NCBI GenBank assembly: GCA_934408585.1 | Contig: CAKRVA010000012.1 | Location: 1-54,026, forward strand | From: an uncultured Lachnospiraceae bacterium | GTDB taxonomy: Bacteria > Bacillota > Clostridia > Lachnospirales > Lachnospiraceae | Length of the DNA: 54,026 bases | Direction: 5' to 3' | Part shown: positions 51,369 through 54,026 of the stretch, one piece after another | How positions within the stretch are numbered: the first letter of the stretch is position 1 | Layout of the letters: each line of letters opens with the position of its first letter | Translations under genes and position numbers: made by a program | The notes under the pieces: generated by a model | Seen by the model: only the letters and a program-made list of their open reading frames with translations | Told to the model about the DNA's origin: nothing | Databases searched by the model: none

Positions 51369-53027
51369 GTGGAATCCAAAAATTTTATTGAACAGATTAT
51401 TGACAAAGATTTGCAGGAAGGAGTATATGATACCGTTCATACCCGTTTTCCACCGGAACCGAACGGATACCTTCATATCGGACATGCCAAGAGTATTCTT
51501 TTAAACTATGGACTTGCCAAAGAATATAACGGAAAGTTCAATATGCGTTTTGATGATACAAATCCGACAAAAGAAAAGACGGAGTTTGTAGAATCCATTT
51601 TGGCAGATATCAAATGGCTTGGTGCTGACTGGGAAGATCGTCTGTTCTTTGCGTCCAATTACTTTGGACAGATGTATGAAGCAGCAATAAAGCTGATAAA
51701 AAAAGGAAAAGCATATGTTTCCGACCTGACTGCAGAGCAGATGAGAGAATATCGTGGAACACTCACGGAGCCGGGAAAGGAAGATCCAAACAGAAACCGC
51801 AGTATTGAAGAAAATCTTACTCTTTTTGAAAAAATGAAAAACGGCGAGTTTGCAGATGGAGAAAAGACACTTCGTGCAAAAATTGATATGACTTCTCCGA
51901 ATATGAATATGCGTGACCCGATTATTTATCGTGTGGCACATATGACACATCATAATACAGGAGATGCATGGTGTATTTATCCGATGTATGATTTTGCACA
52001 TCCGATTGAAGATGCGATTGAGGGAATTACCCATTCCATCTGTACGTTAGAGTTTGAAGACCATCGTCCGTTATACGACTGGGTGGTTCGTGAACTGGAA
52101 TATCCACATCCACCGAAGCAGATTGAATTTGCAAAAATGTATCTTACCAATGTGGTTACCGGAAAGCGATATATCAAGAAACTTGTGGAAGACGGTATTG
52201 TAGACGGATGGGATGACCCAAGACTCGTATCCATTGCAGCACTCCGCAGAAGAGGGTTTACACCGGAATCCATAAAGATGTTTGTAGATTTGTGTGGAAT
52301 TTCAAAGAGTAATGCCTCTGCCGATTATGCAATGCTGGAATATTGTATTCGTGAAGATTTGAAATTAAAGAGACCAAGAATGATGGCAGTACTTGATCCC
52401 ATCAAGCTGGTAATTGATAATTATCCGGAAGGCCAGACAGAAATGCTGGAGGTTGCAAACAACCTTGAAAATGAAGCATTGGGAACCCGTCAGGTGCCGT
52501 TTGGAAGAGAACTGTATATTGAGCGGGATGATTTTATGGAAGAGCCACCGAAGAAATACTTCCGTTTGTTCCCGGGAAATGAAGTTCGTTTGATGAATGC
52601 TTATTTTGTAACCTGTACCGGATTTGAAAAGGACGAAAACGGAAATGTTACCGTTGTGCATTGTACTTATGACCCGGAAACAAAGTGTGGTACCGGATTT
52701 ACCGGAAGAAAGGTAAAGGGAACCATTCACTGGGTACCGGTAAAAGAAGCACTTCCGGCAGAAATCCGTTTGTATGAGAATATTGTAGATGAAGAAAAAG
52801 GGGTATATAATGAAGAGGATGGCAGTCTGAATCTGAACCCGAACTCCTTAACAGTATTGAAGAACTGTTATGTAGAACCGGCTCTTGAAAAAGCGGCAGC
52901 TTACGACAGCTTCCAGTTTGTAAGACAGGGCTTCTTCTGTGTGGATGCTAAGGATTCAAAAGAAGGACAGCTTGTATTTAACCGGATTGTATCATTAAAG
53001 AGTTCTTATGTTTTACCCAAATCATAA
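51369..53027 (+). CDS. glnS: glutaminyl-tRNA synthetase
   Basis: A 552-residue class I synthetase. The HIGH motif is at 36-39 in PPEPNGYLHIGHAKS, with DDTNPTKEK just after. The catalytic core shows LEFEDHRPLYDW and a GISKSNA-type equivalent of KMSKS, and the C-terminal part is the anticodon-binding beta-barrel region. It is GlnRS rather than GluRS by these signatures. GTG start after AGGAGG. It coexists with gatCAB in the same window. Confidence 0.95.
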   Translation: MESKNFIEQIIDKDLQEGVYDTVHTRFPPEPNGYLHIGHAKSILLNYGLAKEYNGKFNMRFDDTNPTKEKTEFVESILADIKWLGADWEDRLFFASNYFGQMYEAAIKLIKKGKAYVSDLTAEQMREYRGTLTEPGKEDPNRNRSIEENLTLFEKMKNGEFADGEKTLRAKIDMTSPNMNMRDPIIYRVAHMTHHNTGDAWCIYPMYDFAHPIEDAIEGITHSICTLEFEDHRPLYDWVVRELEYPHPPKQIEFAKMYLTNVVTGKRYIKKLVEDGIVDGWDDPRLVSIAALRRRGFTPESIKMFVDLCGISKSNASADYAMLEYCIREDLKLKRPRMMAVLDPIKLVIDNYPEGQTEMLEVANNLENEALGTRQVPFGRELYIERDDFMEEPPKKYFRLFPGNEVRLMNAYFVTCTGFEKDENGNVTVVHCTYDPETKCGTGFTGRKVKGTIHWVPVKEALPAEIRLYENIVDEEKGVYNEEDGSLNLNPNSLTVLKNCYVEPALEKAAAYDSFQFVRQGFFCVDAKDSKEGQLVFNRIVSLKSSYVLPKS

Positions 53028-53045
53028 AAGGAGAGGGGTATTAAA

Positions 53046-53912
53046 ATGTCATTATTAGCGGGGTTAGATAAACTGGGGTTAAAGAATCTGGAAAGTATGG
53101 ATTTGTATGGAGATAAGGATGTAGCGGAGCAGCAGAAGGCAGCAGAAACCAAAAGCAAGGTGCCTGAAATCAAAGAAACAGACTTCCTTTTTCAGAAAAC
53201 ATATGAATGTCCGGTATGCGGTTCCAAATTCCATGATGTTACCGTGAAGGCGAACCGGGCAAGACTTCTTCGGACCGAAATGGATTTGCGTCCGGTATTT
53301 GAAGGGATTGAACCATTGAAGTATGAGGCAATTCTTTGCCCTACCTGTGGTTATGCAGCACTCGGACGATATTTTAATAATGTCACAGCTGCTCAGGCGA
53401 AAGCCATCCGGGAGAACATTTCAGCCGTATTCCATGGTTCCCAGGAAGAGAAGGAAACGCTTACGTTAGAAGAAGCACTGGAACGGAACAAGCTTTGTCT
53501 GGCAAATGCGATTGTAAAGAAGAGCAAGGTAAGTGAGAAGGCTTACATTTGTCTGAAAGGCGGCTGGCTGATTCAGTGTATGGAAGAGGCGCTGGATACG
53601 AATGCACCGGACTATAAAGAGCGGTATGCAGAATTAAAAGCACAGGAAAAAGAATATATGCAGAATGCATTGGAGGGCTTTGTGAATGCAAGACAGAACG
53701 AAGGCATCTATCCGATGTGTGGCATGGATGAAGTTACCGTAGATTATCTGGTAGCCGTTCTTGCAATGAATGCGGAACAGTTTGAAGTTTCTTCCAAGCT
53801 GATTTCCAACATATTAGCTTCACCATCTGCATCACCACGAATCAAAGAAAAGGCTCGTGATGTCAAGGAAGCTCTTATTGTCAGAATCAAGGAAAAGAGT
53901 GTAAAGAAATAA
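53046..53912 (+). CDS. DUF2225 zinc-ribbon protein
   Basis: A 288-residue cytoplasmic protein matching DUF2225. Two CxxC pairs (CPVCGSKF at about 56-63 and CPTCGYAALG at about 98-107) form a likely zinc ribbon. The C-terminal two thirds are helical and TPR-like. Function is unknown. It is 18 bp after glnS with a GGAGAGG site and is last before the terminal repeat, whose hairpin serves as its terminator. Confidence 0.88.
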   Translation: MSLLAGLDKLGLKNLESMDLYGDKDVAEQQKAAETKSKVPEIKETDFLFQKTYECPVCGSKFHDVTVKANRARLLRTEMDLRPVFEGIEPLKYEAILCPTCGYAALGRYFNNVTAAQAKAIRENISAVFHGSQEEKETLTLEEALERNKLCLANAIVKKSKVSEKAYICLKGGWLIQCMEEALDTNAPDYKERYAELKAQEKEYMQNALEGFVNARQNEGIYPMCGMDEVTVDYLVAVLAMNAEQFEVSSKLISNILASPSASPRIKEKARDVKEALIVRIKEKSVKK

Positions 53913-53923
53913 TATGAGATAAT

Positions 53924-53954
53924 AAAAAAGGAGTTGTGTCGATACACAACTCCT
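53924..53954 (-). terminator. hairpin terminator pointing into the window
   Basis: 11-bp stem (53929-53939 with 53944-53954) followed on the minus strand by a run of T. It mirrors the hairpin at 76-109 and would stop transcripts entering from the right. Confidence 0.72.
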
Positions 53955-54026
53955 CAGACTGTAGACAAGGTGCTCCGAGAAACTTACGTTTCTCGGAGTC
54001 TTTTTCTTAGTGCCTATGAAATTTGT
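53953..54026. repeat. right terminal copy of 74-bp inverted repeat
   Basis: Exact reverse complement of 3-76. It contains the 11-bp hairpin (53973-53983 with 53988-53998) followed by TCTTTTTCTT on the plus strand, a good terminator for the DUF2225 gene, and the box TTGTCTACAGTCTGAG on the minus strand. Confidence 0.9.

Noticed and set aside
53924..54026. Group IIC intron or transposon end inserted after a terminator stem
   Set aside because: The variable stem next to the repeat has its own T-run on the inward strand, so it is an ordinary terminator. No intron domain or transposase is visible.

Overview
The window reads as low-to-moderate-GC Firmicutes DNA, most likely a gut butyrate-producing member of the Lachnospiraceae (Roseburia/Agathobacter/Butyrivibrio-like). 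The evidence is a compact thl-crt-hbd-bcd-etfB-etfA butyrate cluster, meso-diaminopimelate dehydrogenase, strong GGAGG ribosome sites, TTGACA-17-TATAAT promoters, and many Clostridia-type membrane and regulatory proteins. Genus is inference. I see no tRNA, rRNA, transposase, phage gene or CRISPR array. Both ends are the same 74-bp sequence in inverted orientation (3-76 and 53953-54026), so the window is probably a contig that stops in a dispersed repeat.

1-9.5 kb: a LacI-type repressor (minus strand) faces an eight-gene, visibly AT-richer carbohydrate operon: a TIM-barrel isomerase/epimerase-type protein, a Gfo/Idh/MocA dehydrogenase, a lipoprotein solute-binding protein, two ABC permeases, two more TIM-barrel proteins and a fructokinase-like PfkB kinase. 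Two matching palindromes, one on the operon promoter, look like LacI operators. The set fits uptake, oxidation/isomerisation or elimination, and phosphorylation of an unknown sugar, glycoside or polyol. The third TIM-barrel protein has lost two of four metal ligands.

9.5-24.4 kb: mixed housekeeping and envelope genes. They include a LytTR regulator with a LiaF-like membrane protein, TraX, Ddh (lysine/DAP synthesis), MazG, a HAD phosphatase/mutase, an RluA-type pseudouridine synthase, a secreted HExxHxxGxxD metalloprotease, an SDR, thioredoxin reductase, an SH3-NlpC/P60 hydrolase, long-form HPF, a GT-C-like membrane protein with a GT2-GtrA fusion, and a convergent M23 peptidase. A 490-bp gap before hpf holds two perfect DnaA boxes.

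24.4-32.8 kb: hflK-hflC, then the butyrate operon (acetyl-CoA to butyryl-CoA with the Bcd/Etf electron-bifurcating module). A GC-rich palindromic element sits between bcd and etfB.

32.8-33.9 kb: a gene-free repeat field with a 16-bp tandem array, recurring TTTTCTATATA motifs, six units of a 52-bp minisatellite and a C/A-rich tract. It ends at a strong promoter for a small, very basic membrane protein.

34.2-54 kb: mtnA plus a class II aldolase (probably 5'-deoxyadenosine/methylthioadenosine salvage), a glycine riboswitch before an alanine/glycine:cation symporter, a second thiolase with gatCAB, an ACT protein with hom and lysC, two unknown membrane proteins, guaB, a PocR-GAF-PAS-GGDEF-EAL c-di-GMP protein, glnS and a DUF2225 protein.
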